Source: Ruminiclostridium hungatei
GTDB lineage: Bacteria > Bacillota > Clostridia > Acetivibrionales > DSM-1351
Reading direction: 5' to 3'
Assembly: GCF_002051585.1 (NCBI RefSeq)
Contig: NZ_MZGX01000017.1
Location: 55,953 to 119,952 of the forward strand
Length of the DNA: 64,000 bases
The notes beneath the pieces were generated by a model. It saw only the letters and a list, made by a program, of their open reading frames with translations. It had not been told where the DNA came from and made no database searches. A program made the position numbers and the translations under genes. This document shows positions 18,859 to 28,458 of this stretch, piece after piece (the stretch's first letter is position 1; every line of letters begins with the position of its first letter).

Positions 18859-20181
18859 TCATCTGGCTTTAAGCTCCTGGATTATACGGTCAATATCCAG
18901 TTCCTGCTGTTCTCCGGTTGCCATAGCCTTGAGCTTATATTTCCCGGAATTCACTTCATCTTCGCCCACAACAACCGCATACGGAATTCCAAGCTTGTCT
19001 GCATACGCAAATTTCTTGCCTATCTTGCCCTCATTGAAATAAATCTCTGCTGCAATTCCGCAAGCCCTTATTTTTGTTGCCAGTTCCAGGGACTGCGCCA
19101 TAGTTTCCTTCATGGGTATGACAAGAATCTGAGAGGGTGTGGCCTTCTTGCTTTCTCCAAGGACTCCCGCCTCCCTCAACTGGTAGAACAGCCGGGACAG
19201 TCCAATGGATATGCCTACTCCAGGCAGTTTCTTGGTGGTGTAATTCTGAGCCAGGTTATCGTACCTTCCCCCTGAGCACACACTTCCGATTGAAGGATAC
19301 TGGTTCAGTATTGTCTCGTATATGGTGCCGGTATAGTAGTCCAGACCTCTTGCAATCGTCAGGTCCACGGTATAATTGCCGGACGGAACCTTAAAGGCAT
19401 CAATATAATTAATTACCAGTTCCAACTCATCTATACCCTCTGTAAACATCTCATTATTCACCGAAAGCCCACGCAGCTTTTTAATCACATCGCTGCAGCT
19501 CCCCTTAATGCCCACAAAATCCAGAACCCTGCCAGCCGCCCCCTCGGACAGACCCAAGGCTTTCAGTTCATCGGCCACAGCAGCCCTGCCAATCTTTTCG
19601 ATTTTATCTATTGTCCGCAGAACCTCTGCCTTGTCCGCTACCTCAAGACTTTCAAAAAAACCGTTGAGAATCTTCCTGTTGTTCAGCCTTATGGTAAAAT
19701 CACTAAAACCCAACGCTTTAAAGGTAGAATATATTACACTCAAAATTTCGGCATCATTTATGACACTGAGGCTTTCAAAGCCGATAATATCTATATCGCA
19801 CTGATAAAATTCTCTGAATCTGCCCTTTTGAGGTTTCTCTCCCCTGAACACCTTTCCAATATGATACCTTTTAAAGGGAAAGGTCAGTTCGCCAAAATGC
19901 TGTGAAACATACCTTGCCAGAGGCACAGTCAGGTCAAATCTCAAAGACAGGTCATTTTCGCCCTTGTTGAACCTGTATACCTGCTTTGCCGTTTCACCGC
20001 CGCTTTTGGCCAGAAGAACCTCTGATTTTTCAATCATCGGAGTATCCAGTGGAATAAATCCGTATGTTTCATATGTCTTTTTAATAGTTTCCAACATTTC
20101 ATTGAATACCATCTGCTCCTGAGGCAATAACTCCAAAAACCCAGGCAAAATCGAAGGTGTTACTACTTGTTGTTTCGCCAT
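18859..20181 (-). CDS. hisS: Histidyl-tRNA synthetase
   Basis: 440 residues from the ATG at 20181, chosen because GGGAG lies 8 nt upstream. Class II synthetase with motif 1 near FIPLDTPMIE, motif 2 at HIGKVFRGEKPQKGRFREFYQCDIDIIG, the histidine motif GLDYYTGTIYE and motif 3 GVGISIGLSRL, then a C-terminal anticodon-binding domain (about 340-430). First gene of a hisS-aspS operon led by a sigma-A promoter and a T-box riboswitch. Confidence 0.96.
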   Translation of the reverse strand: MAKQQVVTPSILPGFLELLPQEQMVFNEMLETIKKTYETYGFIPLDTPMIEKSEVLLAKSGGETAKQVYRFNKGENDLSLRFDLTVPLARYVSQHFGELTFPFKRYHIGKVFRGEKPQKGRFREFYQCDIDIIGFESLSVINDAEILSVIYSTFKALGFSDFTIRLNNRKILNGFFESLEVADKAEVLRTIDKIEKIGRAAVADELKALGLSEGAAGRVLDFVGIKGSCSDVIKKLRGLSVNNEMFTEGIDELELVINYIDAFKVPSGNYTVDLTIARGLDYYTGTIYETILNQYPSIGSVCSGGRYDNLAQNYTTKKLPGVGISIGLSRLFYQLREAGVLGESKKATPSQILVIPMKETMAQSLELATKIRACGIAAEIYFNEGKIGKKFAYADKLGIPYAVVVGEDEVNSGKYKLKAMATGEQQELDIDRIIQELKAR

Positions 20182-20300
20182 TTGTACAACTCCCATCATT
20201 AAAAATATATATAATTTCAATTATTTACATGAATATGCAAATTAATAATAATATTATGTAAAGAAAAATCCGGTTACATCAAGAATAAATCCTATACACT

Positions 20301-20585
20301 AAAAAAGTCCCCTTATCCCAATAAGGGACGAGAGGATACTTCCCGTGATGCCACCCTAATGGTTCCCGCATTAATAAATGCTTAACAAAAGAACCTACTT
20401 GAAGTCTTTAACGCAGAAAACGGATGAGCTTTTAACCCATCAGCCCTGGAAACATATCCACATAGGGTGTCTTTCGTCACCTTTTCTATAAGCCGCTCAC
20501 AGTCGATGCCAAAAAAGTTTTAAGCTTAATTGGCTTTCGGCAGCTTTTCCCTGAATAGAAGCATTGATTACTCTTCCCTTTTAAG
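20301..20585 (-). promoter_or_regulatory. T-box riboswitch controlling hisS-aspS
   Basis: On the minus strand the leader holds the T-box sequence AGGGTGGCATCACGG (20343-20357) and then a terminator (GTCCC stem, 20307-20329) with a run of six T (20301-20306). The stem I start carries an AGTA motif (20569-20572). The TTCTAT/ATAGAA pairing in stem I places the specifier loop near 20469-20473, where GACAC is found. That could be read as Asp GAC or His CAC. The antiterminator bulge TGGC would pair with a G73 discriminator, as in tRNA-Asp. Confidence 0.92.
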
Positions 20586-20668
20586 GCCTGACAATATTAA
20601 CAAGTCAACTGCCGCCGGCTGAAAGCCAACCTGAAACCTGACTTGATTTTGGTAACAGTCTACTATAT

Positions 20669-20697
20669 ATTTTAAAATTCACTTTTGATATTGTCAA
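20669..20697 (-). promoter_or_regulatory. Sigma-A promoter of hisS-aspS
   Basis: Minus strand TTGACA (20692-20697), exactly 17 nt, then TAAAAT (20669-20674). It sits directly downstream of the hemZ stop codon and upstream of the T-box leader. Confidence 0.85.
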
Positions 20698-20700
20698 CAT

Positions 20701-22224
20701 TTATAACTGGTTGGCAATCAGAAATTTTTTTCTCTCCAGCATTTCGTCAATACGCCCAAGGTATTCTTCGACACTTTTGACATTAAAAGACCTTTCAATC
20801 CTGTTTTCAGGAAAAACTATTTTTGTAACCGCACCTGCACCGCAGGCAAATACCGACTGCCTTTCCTCCATAATCTGAATGTTGTACAGGCACTCCTTTC
20901 CTTTTTGGCTGTAGCCGACATTTTCAAGATTCCCCAGTATATTTTTCTGCCTGTACAGATAATACGGCCTTAAGCCCAGCTCTGCCGCGTATGCTCCGGC
21001 TATCTCCACCATTTCCGCCACCTGGCCGTACTCCTTGCGGAGACTGAAATTGTCGCTTTCCAGGTTGAGTCTGGACGCCCTCTTCACAGCCATTGTATGA
21101 ACAGTGATGCTCTCCGGCTTCAGCTTTGAAAGCTGTTCCATTGAACGCTTGAACATGGAGGCATCTTCCCCCGGAAGCCCGCATATAACGTCCATGTTTA
21201 TGTTGTCAAATCCAAGACTCCGGGCGGTATAAAAGGCCTCTTCCACTTGACGGGGAGTGTGCCCTCTGCCTATTCTTTCCAGGGTTGTTGCATTCATACT
21301 CTGCGGATTTATACTGATTCTTGTTACTCTGCTGTCCCTTATGACCTTTAATTTGCCGGCATCAATTGTATCAGGCCGTCCTGCCTCCAGTGTGTATTCT
21401 CTCATTGTGCTTAAATCCAGCAGACTTTCAATCCCCTTAAGCAGCCTGTCCAGTTGTATGGAATTGACCGAAGTGGGAGTTCCGCCTCCAATATATATAC
21501 TTTCTATTTTCAGGCCACAGCTCCTTATTATATCCCCGGTATGCCGGATTTCCTTTAAAAGGGCCTCCAGATAAACGTCCACCAGCTTTTTATACTGCCC
21601 CAGGGTACTTGAACTGAAGGAACAATACAGGCACCGTGTCGGGCAAAAGGGTATTCCCACATACAAGGCTGCACTTTCAGGTGCTGAATCCTTAAACAGT
21701 TCACGCTGGTTCCCGGCAACTTCATATAAAAGCTGGGCTTTGCTCCGTGTCACATAATAGTCTTCTACCAGCTTATTGACAATGTCCTGCTCCTTTTCGC
21801 CGGCATCCATAAGCTCATTGACAAGCTTTGCAGGCCTGATGCCTGTCATTATGCCCCATGGAATACTCTTTCCGGTAAAGCTTTCAAGCAGCAGGTACAG
21901 CTTTCTTTTGAATACTTTTCTAAAAGGTCTGATATCCGTCTTATGCTCCTTTAAAGCCCCCGGAGCCCCTTTCCTTTCAGCCTGAAAAAGAGCGGCCAAT
22001 TCCTCCGGAACAGGAATACTTATCTGCTCCTTAAATCCGTCAGCGTTCAAGCTGATACACAAATCCGCCGCTGCTTCCGTTTCAAACCCACAGAATAGAA
22101 ATGCCCCGGAACCGTAATTCCAAGGGCCATCTGCCTTTTGCAGCTCATCTTTTAAAAAGAACAGCTTTAGAACATCCTCAAATTCATAATCCAAATAATA
22201 AAAATCATTTTTGTAATATAGCAT
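20701..22224 (-). CDS. hemZ: Oxygen-independent coproporphyrinogen III oxidase-like radical SAM protein HemZ
   Basis: 507 residues from ATG 22224, which has GGAG 5 nt upstream and matches the usual HemZ N-terminus. An in-frame start at 22284 would overlap the upstream gene. The radical SAM cluster motif is in YVGIPFCPTRCLYCSF (CxxxCxxC). It is followed by SIYIGGGTPTS and by HemN-type sequence (INMDVICGLPGED). The N-terminal 140 residues are the HemZ-specific extension. Family members act on coproporphyrinogen or as haem chaperones; which applies here is open. It is 53 nt from, and co-directional with, the metallo-beta-lactamase-fold gene. Confidence 0.9.
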   Translation of the reverse strand: MLYYKNDFYYLDYEFEDVLKLFFLKDELQKADGPWNYGSGAFLFCGFETEAAADLCISLNADGFKEQISIPVPEELAALFQAERKGAPGALKEHKTDIRPFRKVFKRKLYLLLESFTGKSIPWGIMTGIRPAKLVNELMDAGEKEQDIVNKLVEDYYVTRSKAQLLYEVAGNQRELFKDSAPESAALYVGIPFCPTRCLYCSFSSSTLGQYKKLVDVYLEALLKEIRHTGDIIRSCGLKIESIYIGGGTPTSVNSIQLDRLLKGIESLLDLSTMREYTLEAGRPDTIDAGKLKVIRDSRVTRISINPQSMNATTLERIGRGHTPRQVEEAFYTARSLGFDNINMDVICGLPGEDASMFKRSMEQLSKLKPESITVHTMAVKRASRLNLESDNFSLRKEYGQVAEMVEIAGAYAAELGLRPYYLYRQKNILGNLENVGYSQKGKECLYNIQIMEERQSVFACGAGAVTKIVFPENRIERSFNVKSVEEYLGRIDEMLERKKFLIANQL

Positions 22225-22277
22225 GGTAACTCCAAATATCTCTTTTATAAAATGCTGCCGGAGGAAGTGCCTGACTT

Positions 22278-22904
22278 CTACCATTCCACCGCATGCCTTA
22301 TGGGATTTGTACGTTTTTCCTGCTCTATGGAAGTTGAACTGCCATGGCCGGGATAAACCGTTGTGTCTTCCGGCAAATTGAAAAGAATGTCCGTTATTGA
22401 ACGGTATATTTCCTCAAAATCCCCGTTTGGAAGCTCCACAGTTCCATAGCCGTTGCAAAACAACGTATCTCCTGAAAACAGGCTGCTGCCCGCCAGAATA
22501 CAGATAGAACCTGGACTGTGGCCAGGCGTATGGATGACCTTTAGCTCCAGGCTGCCCACCTTAAGCACACTGCCGTCCCTGAGCAATTCACAGCGGGAGT
22601 TTATAGTCTGGTGCGAAAAGGTAAAGGCAGATACGTTTAATTTCGCATCGGTGAGTGCCGGCTCGTCATCCACATGTATATATGCTTTTGCATTGGTTTT
22701 TTCAAGTATATGGTCAAGCTCCACTATATGATCAATATGTCCGTGGGTCATAATAATCTTTTCAATGCTTACCTTCATTTCGGCAGCCGCCGCCAGTATT
22801 TTTTCACTTTTGACTCCCAGGTCTATCACTGCCGCCTTGTCACCTTCACATATCAGATAGGATATGGAATCAAATATTCCGCCTGTAATTGTCTTTATAA
22901 TCAT
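22278..22904 (-). CDS. Metallo-beta-lactamase-fold hydrolase (glyoxalase II-like)
   Basis: 208 residues; AAGGA box 6-7 nt before the ATG. Metal-binding motifs in order: THGHIDH, HTPGH, SGDTLF and YPGHG. This is the YcbL/GloB-like single-domain type and lacks the glyoxalase II C-terminal substrate-binding domain. Likely a thioester hydrolase; substrate unknown. It lies between dtd and hemZ in a minus-strand operon, as in many Clostridia. Confidence 0.9.
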   Translation of the reverse strand: MIIKTITGGIFDSISYLICEGDKAAVIDLGVKSEKILAAAAEMKVSIEKIIMTHGHIDHIVELDHILEKTNAKAYIHVDDEPALTDAKLNVSAFTFSHQTINSRCELLRDGSVLKVGSLELKVIHTPGHSPGSICILAGSSLFSGDTLFCNGYGTVELPNGDFEEIYRSITDILFNLPEDTTVYPGHGSSTSIEQEKRTNPIRHAVEW

Positions 22905-22966
22905 AGCATGTCCTTCTTCATATTTAAAATTTACTTATACTTAGTTTACCGTCAGTCAAGACCGGA

Positions 22967-23416
22967 CTAAAACTCCCTTTTACTGTCCAGTAAAAGTGTC
23001 ACAGGGCCGTCATTGCATATATCCACCAGCATATGAGCCTGAAAAATGCCCGTTTCAACCTTTACTCCACAGCCCCTGCATTTTTCAACGAAGGCCTCGT
23101 ACAAGGCCTTGGCCTCTTCAGGTCTTGCAGCCTTGTCATACCCGGGTCTTCTGCCCTTCCTGCAATCTCCGTAGAGCGTAAATTGGGATACCACCAGCAG
23201 CTCTCCCCCTACATCAATAAGGGATAGGTTCATCTTACCGTTACTGTCTTCAAATATTCTCAGATTGACAATTTTTTCAGCCAGATAATCCACATCGGAG
23301 GCCGAGTCCTCCCGGCCAACACCAAGCAGGACCATAAAACCCTTGTTTATCTCCCCTGCCACACTGCCTTCAACAGTCACCTTTGATTTTGTCACCCTTT
23401 GGACAACCGCTCTCAT
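22967..23416 (-). CDS. dtd: D-aminoacyl-tRNA deacylase
   Basis: 149 residues, standard length. Removes D-amino acids mischarged onto tRNA. The active-site loop SQFTLYGD and the C-terminal NDGPVT (Gly-Pro motif) are present. ATG is 5 nt after AGGAG. It follows relA directly, a widely conserved gene order. Confidence 0.95.
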   Translation of the reverse strand: MRAVVQRVTKSKVTVEGSVAGEINKGFMVLLGVGREDSASDVDYLAEKIVNLRIFEDSNGKMNLSLIDVGGELLVVSQFTLYGDCRKGRRPGYDKAARPEEAKALYEAFVEKCRGCGVKVETGIFQAHMLVDICNDGPVTLLLDSKREF

Positions 23417-23488
23417 TTGAACTCCTGCCTGTTTTGCTTTACTGTTTGTTTCGCTTTAGTGCTTTTTTTGCTTACTGCTCGTTTTGCT
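23417..23488 (-). repeat. Short degenerate tandem repeats between relA and dtd
   Basis: The 72-nt spacer contains about four imperfect copies of an 18-22 nt unit with the core CAGTAAAGCAAAAC (minus strand). The first copy overlaps the last codons of relA. No hairpin or T-run is apparent. Confidence 0.5.
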
Positions 23489-25678
23489 TTACTGCTTGTT
23501 TCTTGTTACATCAAACACACTGTCAATCTTTTTAAGCTTCTTGATGATTTTTTCCAACTGCTCGGTATTTGTTATCTCAAGAGTAAGATTTATTAATGTT
23601 ATCTGTTCCCGTGTAGTTCTGGCATTAACTGCTTTTATTGGAATCTTCAGTTCTGCTATGCTGTTGGTAACATCCAGCAGCAAAGATGTCCTGTCATTTG
23701 CCATAATGGTTATATCCGCCTTGTAAGCCGCATCATTGGTGGAATACCATTTAACATCTATAAGCCGCCCTTCTTCTTCCAGACCGGCTGAAACATTTAT
23801 GCAGTCGCTTCTGTGAACCGAAACCCCACGTCCCCGGGTTATATAACCTATAATTTCATCACCGGGCACCGGATTGCAGCAGCGGGACAGTCTCACAAGA
23901 CAGTTGTCAATTCCCTTAACAACAATACCGCTTTCAGGTATGTTCTTTTTCTTTTTGTCATTTCTGGTCTGGGCAATGGACTCCAGTATCTGTTCTATTT
24001 CTTCCGGCTTAAGGGTTTTTTTGAATTCCTCCTTAAGCTTGGTAATAACCTTATTTGTTGTTATGGCTCCATAACCTATACCTGCATATAAATCCTCCAG
24101 AGTAGAGAAATTGTACTTTCTTAGCACCAGTTCAATCCACTCTGCCTTGAATAGCTGATTAAAGGCAAACCCCTGTTTTTTGAGCTCCCGCTCGACCATT
24201 TCCTTGCCTCTTAATATGTTCTCTTCTCTTTTTTCCTTTTTAAACCATTGATTTATCTTGTTTTTAGCCTGACTGCTTTTAACAATTTTCAGCCAATCCC
24301 TGCTTGGACCGTGAATTGTTGAAGAAGTCAGGATGTCTATAATATCACCGTTTTTTAATTTATAGTCTATGGGAACCATTTTTCCATTGGCCTTGGCCCC
24401 GATCATTTTATTTCCGATAGCGCTGTGAATGCTGTATGCAAAGTCAACAGGCGTAGATTCAAAGGGCAGGCTTACCACATCTCCCTTTGGAGTGAATATA
24501 AACACTTCATCAGTAAACAAATCAACCTTCAGGGTTTCCATGAATTCACTTTCATCACGGGCATCCTTTTGCCACTCCAAAAGCTGTCTGAGCCAGGCGA
24601 ATTTATTGTCTGATTCCTTTGGATTGCCGCCCCCTTCTTTATACTTCCAGTGGGCCGCTATACCAACCTCTGCAACCCTGTGCATATCCCAGGTTCTGAT
24701 CTGCACCTCGAAAGGCTGACCTTCCGGCCCGATCAGGGTGGTATGGAGCGACTGGTACATATTTGGCTTGGGTATGGCTATATAGTCTTTAAACCTGCCG
24801 GGCATGGGCTTATACAGCTCGTGTACAAGTCCGAGGACGGCATAGCAGTCCTTTACGGAATTTACAATCACTCTGAACGCAAATAAATCATATATCTGGT
24901 CCAGTGTTTTGTTCTGCTTTACCATCTTTCTGTATATACTGTAGAAGTGCTTGGGCCTGCCGTCAATCTGAGCATTTTCAATGCCCAAATCATTAGTTTT
25001 TTCTCTGAGGGTCTGAAGGATGCCTTCAATATATGCTTCCCTCTGCTTTCTCTTGAAAGCAATTTTTTCAACCAGATCATAGTACCCTTTGGGATCAAGA
25101 TACCTGAGACATATATCCTCAAGCTCCCATTTTATCTTGGAAATACCCAGCCGATGAGCAAGAGGGGCGTATATCTCAAGGGTTTCCCTGGCCTTCTCTA
25201 TTTGCTTGCCCTCGTTCATATATTTCAGCGTTCTCATGTTATGAAGCCTGTCGGCCAGTTTTATCATAATGACGCGGATATCCTTTGCCATGGCAACAAA
25301 CATTTTGCGGAGGTTCTCCATCTGCTGCTCTTCTTTTGAAGTAAACGGCAGCTTGCCCAGCTTTGTCAGTTTTGTAACCCCATCTACAAGGTCTGCAACT
25401 TCGGCTCCGAACTGAGCCTTTATTTCGTCATATGTACAGGTGGTGTCTTCAATGGTGTCGTGAAGAAGGGCAGCAACAAGCGCAGTGCAGTCCAGTTCCA
25501 TTTCTGCAAGTATTACAGCTACTTCTACAGGATGGATAATATAGGGCTCCCCTGAATTCCTCTGCTGGCCCTCATGGGCGGTTTTAGAAACATCATATGC
25601 CTTTTCAAGCAGTTCAATGTTACTGTTGGGGTCATATTTTTTTACTTTTTCAACAAGCACTGAAAAGCTATCTATCAA
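23489..25678 (-). CDS. relA: Bifunctional (p)ppGpp synthetase/hydrolase
   Basis: 729 residues. A TTG at 25678 is taken as start because GGAGG lies 5 nt before it; the GTG at 25690 contains that Shine-Dalgarno site within its own codons. The HD hydrolase domain is at the N-terminus (HDTIEDT, about residues 73-79). The synthetase domain follows with FYSIYRKM and the RFKD form of the RxKD motif, typical of bifunctional enzymes. TGS (about 385-450) and C-terminal ACT (about 655-729) domains complete the long RSH architecture. MITE copy B lies 46 nt upstream, between apt and relA. Confidence 0.96.
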   Translation of the reverse strand: MIDSFSVLVEKVKKYDPNSNIELLEKAYDVSKTAHEGQQRNSGEPYIIHPVEVAVILAEMELDCTALVAALLHDTIEDTTCTYDEIKAQFGAEVADLVDGVTKLTKLGKLPFTSKEEQQMENLRKMFVAMAKDIRVIMIKLADRLHNMRTLKYMNEGKQIEKARETLEIYAPLAHRLGISKIKWELEDICLRYLDPKGYYDLVEKIAFKRKQREAYIEGILQTLREKTNDLGIENAQIDGRPKHFYSIYRKMVKQNKTLDQIYDLFAFRVIVNSVKDCYAVLGLVHELYKPMPGRFKDYIAIPKPNMYQSLHTTLIGPEGQPFEVQIRTWDMHRVAEVGIAAHWKYKEGGGNPKESDNKFAWLRQLLEWQKDARDESEFMETLKVDLFTDEVFIFTPKGDVVSLPFESTPVDFAYSIHSAIGNKMIGAKANGKMVPIDYKLKNGDIIDILTSSTIHGPSRDWLKIVKSSQAKNKINQWFKKEKREENILRGKEMVERELKKQGFAFNQLFKAEWIELVLRKYNFSTLEDLYAGIGYGAITTNKVITKLKEEFKKTLKPEEIEQILESIAQTRNDKKKKNIPESGIVVKGIDNCLVRLSRCCNPVPGDEIIGYITRGRGVSVHRSDCINVSAGLEEEGRLIDVKWYSTNDAAYKADITIMANDRTSLLLDVTNSIAELKIPIKAVNARTTREQITLINLTLEITNTEQLEKIIKKLKKIDSVFDVTRNKQ

Positions 25679-25724
25679 AGCATCCTCCACCAGTCATCTG
25701 TGACTTTTGTATATCATGGTATAA

Positions 25725-25999
25725 TACCCTCTATTGACAATGTGTAACACGCCTCACACCGGCTATTTTGCCACTTTTCTTTGTTGTCGTCCTTGCCTTG
25801 CATCAGCAAGGCTGCGTCCATCCGCCTCGAAAACTGCCAAAATATTTTGGTGTGAGATCGGAGATTTTTGAGCGAGAGAATCGGGCTTGCGGCAAGGCGA
25901 AGACGCGAAGGAAGGCTTTGTGCCTTACAAACGGCTTCAACGTAGCCGAAAGGTAAATTCGCCGCTCAAAAACGTACTATACATTGTTAATAGAGGGTA
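25725..25999. mobile_element. MITE-like element, copy B
   Basis: 275 bp, same length and orientation as copy A (16690-16964), with the same TACCCTCTATT terminal repeats ending in TA. It sits 6 nt after the apt stop codon and 46 nt before the relA start, inside a co-directional gene block. No transposase is encoded. A small stem (GCCTTG / CAAGGC near its left third) lies inside. Confidence 0.85.
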
Positions 26000-26005
26000 A
26001 TATGA

Positions 26006-26521
26006 TTAAAATGTTACAATTGAATTTACTTTATAGCCCTCTAGTTTCTTTCTGCCCTCCAGAAAACCCAGCTCAATAAAATATATTATTCCGGCGACTT
26101 CTCCCCCAAGCTGTTCAACCAGCTTTATATTTGCCTCTGTAGTTCCGCCGGTTGCCAGCAGATCATCAACAATGAGTACCCTTTGTCCCGGCTTTACAGC
26201 ATCTTCGTGCATTTCCAGAACATCTTGACCATATTCCAGGTCATACTCCACTCTAATGGTTTTGTACGGAAGCTTGCCCTTCTTTCTCACAGGAACAAAG
26301 CCTTTTCCCATCTGACACGCAAGCGGTGCTCCAAATATAAATCCTCTGGATTCAGACCCCACTATCACATCAAAATCTCCAAGCTGCTCTGCATAATCCT
26401 TGAAGGAATCCATACATGCCTTAAAGGCTTCCGCATCCTGGAGAACTGTTGTAATATCGATAAAGTCGATTCCCTCCTTGGGAAAATCCATAACATGCCT
26501 GAGCTTTGCTTTTAAGTCCAT
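26006..26521 (-). CDS. apt: Adenine phosphoribosyltransferase
   Basis: 171 residues, full family length. Converts adenine and PRPP to AMP (purine salvage). PRPP-binding loop [13 protein letters not shown], adenine-side motif [12 protein letters not shown], and the N-terminal [15 protein letters not shown] follows AGAGG. recJ-apt-relA is a common clostridial order. Confidence 0.96.
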   Translation of the reverse strand: MDLKAKLRHVMDFPKEGIDFIDITTVLQDAEAFKACMDSFKDYAEQLGDFDVIVGSESRGFIFGAPLACQMGKGFVPVRKKGKLPYKTIRVEYDLEYGQDVLEMHEDAVKPGQRVLIVDDLLATGGTTEANIKLVEQLGGEVAGIIYFIELGFLEGRKKLEGYKVNSIVTF

Positions 26522-26654
26522 ATCAATATACCTCTCTTCGTGGTACTGAATTTATGTATAGATAATATTATAATTAAATACTTCCGCACTTACAAATACT
26601 TTTTTTCAGCGGGAAAACCAAGTCCTGCTCCGGAAGCAGCAAAACCACGGCCAA

Positions 26655-28418
26655 CTACCTGTAATGCTGCATTACAAGCTGCACGCTCCTGTTCCCATTA
26701 TACTCATTTATATCTATGTTGAATATAATATCCAGCTTTATACCTTCCGCTATTCCCTTGTAAAGTTTTTCTAATTCCACGGCTCCGTATTTTCCGGCTA
26801 TGTATTCATCAAAATCAGCGGCGCTTCCAAAGTAGATGCAATCAATATGCCTCCCCGGCGCCGCCTCAAGCCTGAGCTTAAGTACATTCCTGCCCGAACC
26901 CAGCAAAGCCGCCCTGGAAACGGTTATCTCCTTTTCCGCAAAAAGCGGTTTGGCATTGCCCTTGCCATATGGCTCCAGCAGCGCAAGCTCTTCCGCCAGT
27001 TTGATGGTTATGTGAGAAAGCAAAATTCTTGCATCTATGTACACCTTCGGAATAAGGTCCTCCTCTGTCAAAGCCGCTGATTCATTCAGCCTTTTTCTCA
27101 GCAGGTCCAGATTTTCACGTTCCAGACTGAGCCCTGCCGCCATGGGGTGTCCTCCGAAGCGGGTAAGCAGCTCCTTGCATTCCAGAAGGCCCTCAAACAT
27201 GTTATACTCCTCTATGGACCTCCCCGAGCCTTTTACACCGGTTTCGGCATCGGTTATTATAAATGCGGGCACATTATACTTTTCCCTGATTTTACCGGCA
27301 ATAATTCCCGCTATGCTCTCATGGACGTCAGGCCTGTAAACCACAAGGATTTTGTCCTCTTTGAGGCTGCTGTTTTCAATAGCGGCTACTGTTTCTTCAA
27401 CTCCTGCCAGAGTCATATTCTTTCTTTCTGTATTAAGCTGGTGAAGCTCAAAAGCCAGCTTTTCAGCCGCCTCAGCCTCCCGGGTCAAAAGCAGCTTCAA
27501 ACCCTTTTCCGCCCAGTCCAGCCTTCCTGAGGCGTTGATGCACGGGCCGATAATAAACCCCAGGTGGTAGACACCTATTTCCTTTCCCCAAATGCCGGTC
27601 TGCTTCATAAGGGCCTTAAGTCCGGCATTTCCGGTGTTCCCTATCATTGAAAGACCCTTTTTCACAAAAATTCTGTTTTCCCCTGTCAGGTCAACCACAT
27701 CACATACAGTGGCTATTGCAACAAATTCATAGAAATCCTGGTACTCAGCCTCAGGAATATCCAGCTCCTCATACAGCACCTGTATAAACTTGAAGGCAAC
27801 CCCTGCGCCGCAAAGCAGCTTAAAAGGATAGCTGCAGTCCGGCCTTTTTATATCTATGACCGCATCTGCCTGGGGCAGTATATGTATTCTTTCATGATTT
27901 TCATTTTCTATAAAAGGAACCTCGTGGTGATCTGTAACCACCACGGTAATCCCGGCATCCCTGGCATATTTCACCTGATCCCCGGCAGAAATCCCGTTAT
28001 CGCAGGTTATTATGGTGTCCACCAGGTCTTCCCTGGCTTTATCGATAATTGTGTTATTTATTCCGTAGCCGTCCAATATTCTGTGGGGTATGGCGTAATC
28101 CACCTTTGCTCCGCATCGTTCAAGAGCGGTGTAAAGAATAAAGGTGCTGACAACACCATCCACGTCATAGTCGCCGATTATCCTTATTTTCTTGCCCAGC
28201 CTTATTTTATCAATAATAATAGCCGCACCTTTTTCCAAATCCCTCATTGACCTTGGATCAAACAAAGCCCCCATATCCGGATTCAAAAAGCTCCTTGCGG
28301 AGTCAGGCCCGGTTATACCTCTGTTCACCATTATTCTGCAAAGCAGCGGACTGACGCCCAATTCCCGTGACATTTTTTCAAAGTCATTTTTAGGATTCCT
28401 CAAAATCCACTTTTCCAA
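26655..28418 (-). CDS. recJ: Single-stranded-DNA-specific exonuclease RecJ
   Basis: 587 residues; TTG start with a GGGGG box 7 nt upstream. 5'-3' ssDNA exonuclease of recombination and repair. DHH-domain motifs DYDVDG (83-88), the central DHHE, and the DHHA1 motif GGHPMAAGLSL are present, followed by an OB-like C-terminal domain. Length is in the usual range for clostridial RecJ. It is 40 nt downstream of holA. Confidence 0.95.
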   Translation of the reverse strand: MEKWILRNPKNDFEKMSRELGVSPLLCRIMVNRGITGPDSARSFLNPDMGALFDPRSMRDLEKGAAIIIDKIRLGKKIRIIGDYDVDGVVSTFILYTALERCGAKVDYAIPHRILDGYGINNTIIDKAREDLVDTIITCDNGISAGDQVKYARDAGITVVVTDHHEVPFIENENHERIHILPQADAVIDIKRPDCSYPFKLLCGAGVAFKFIQVLYEELDIPEAEYQDFYEFVAIATVCDVVDLTGENRIFVKKGLSMIGNTGNAGLKALMKQTGIWGKEIGVYHLGFIIGPCINASGRLDWAEKGLKLLLTREAEAAEKLAFELHQLNTERKNMTLAGVEETVAAIENSSLKEDKILVVYRPDVHESIAGIIAGKIREKYNVPAFIITDAETGVKGSGRSIEEYNMFEGLLECKELLTRFGGHPMAAGLSLERENLDLLRKRLNESAALTEEDLIPKVYIDARILLSHITIKLAEELALLEPYGKGNAKPLFAEKEITVSRAALLGSGRNVLKLRLEAAPGRHIDCIYFGSAADFDEYIAGKYGAVELEKLYKGIAEGIKLDIIFNIDINEYNGNRSVQLVMQHYR

Positions 28419-28458
28419 TTTACAACCCCCAAAGTTGAATTTTTAATATCTTCAGATG

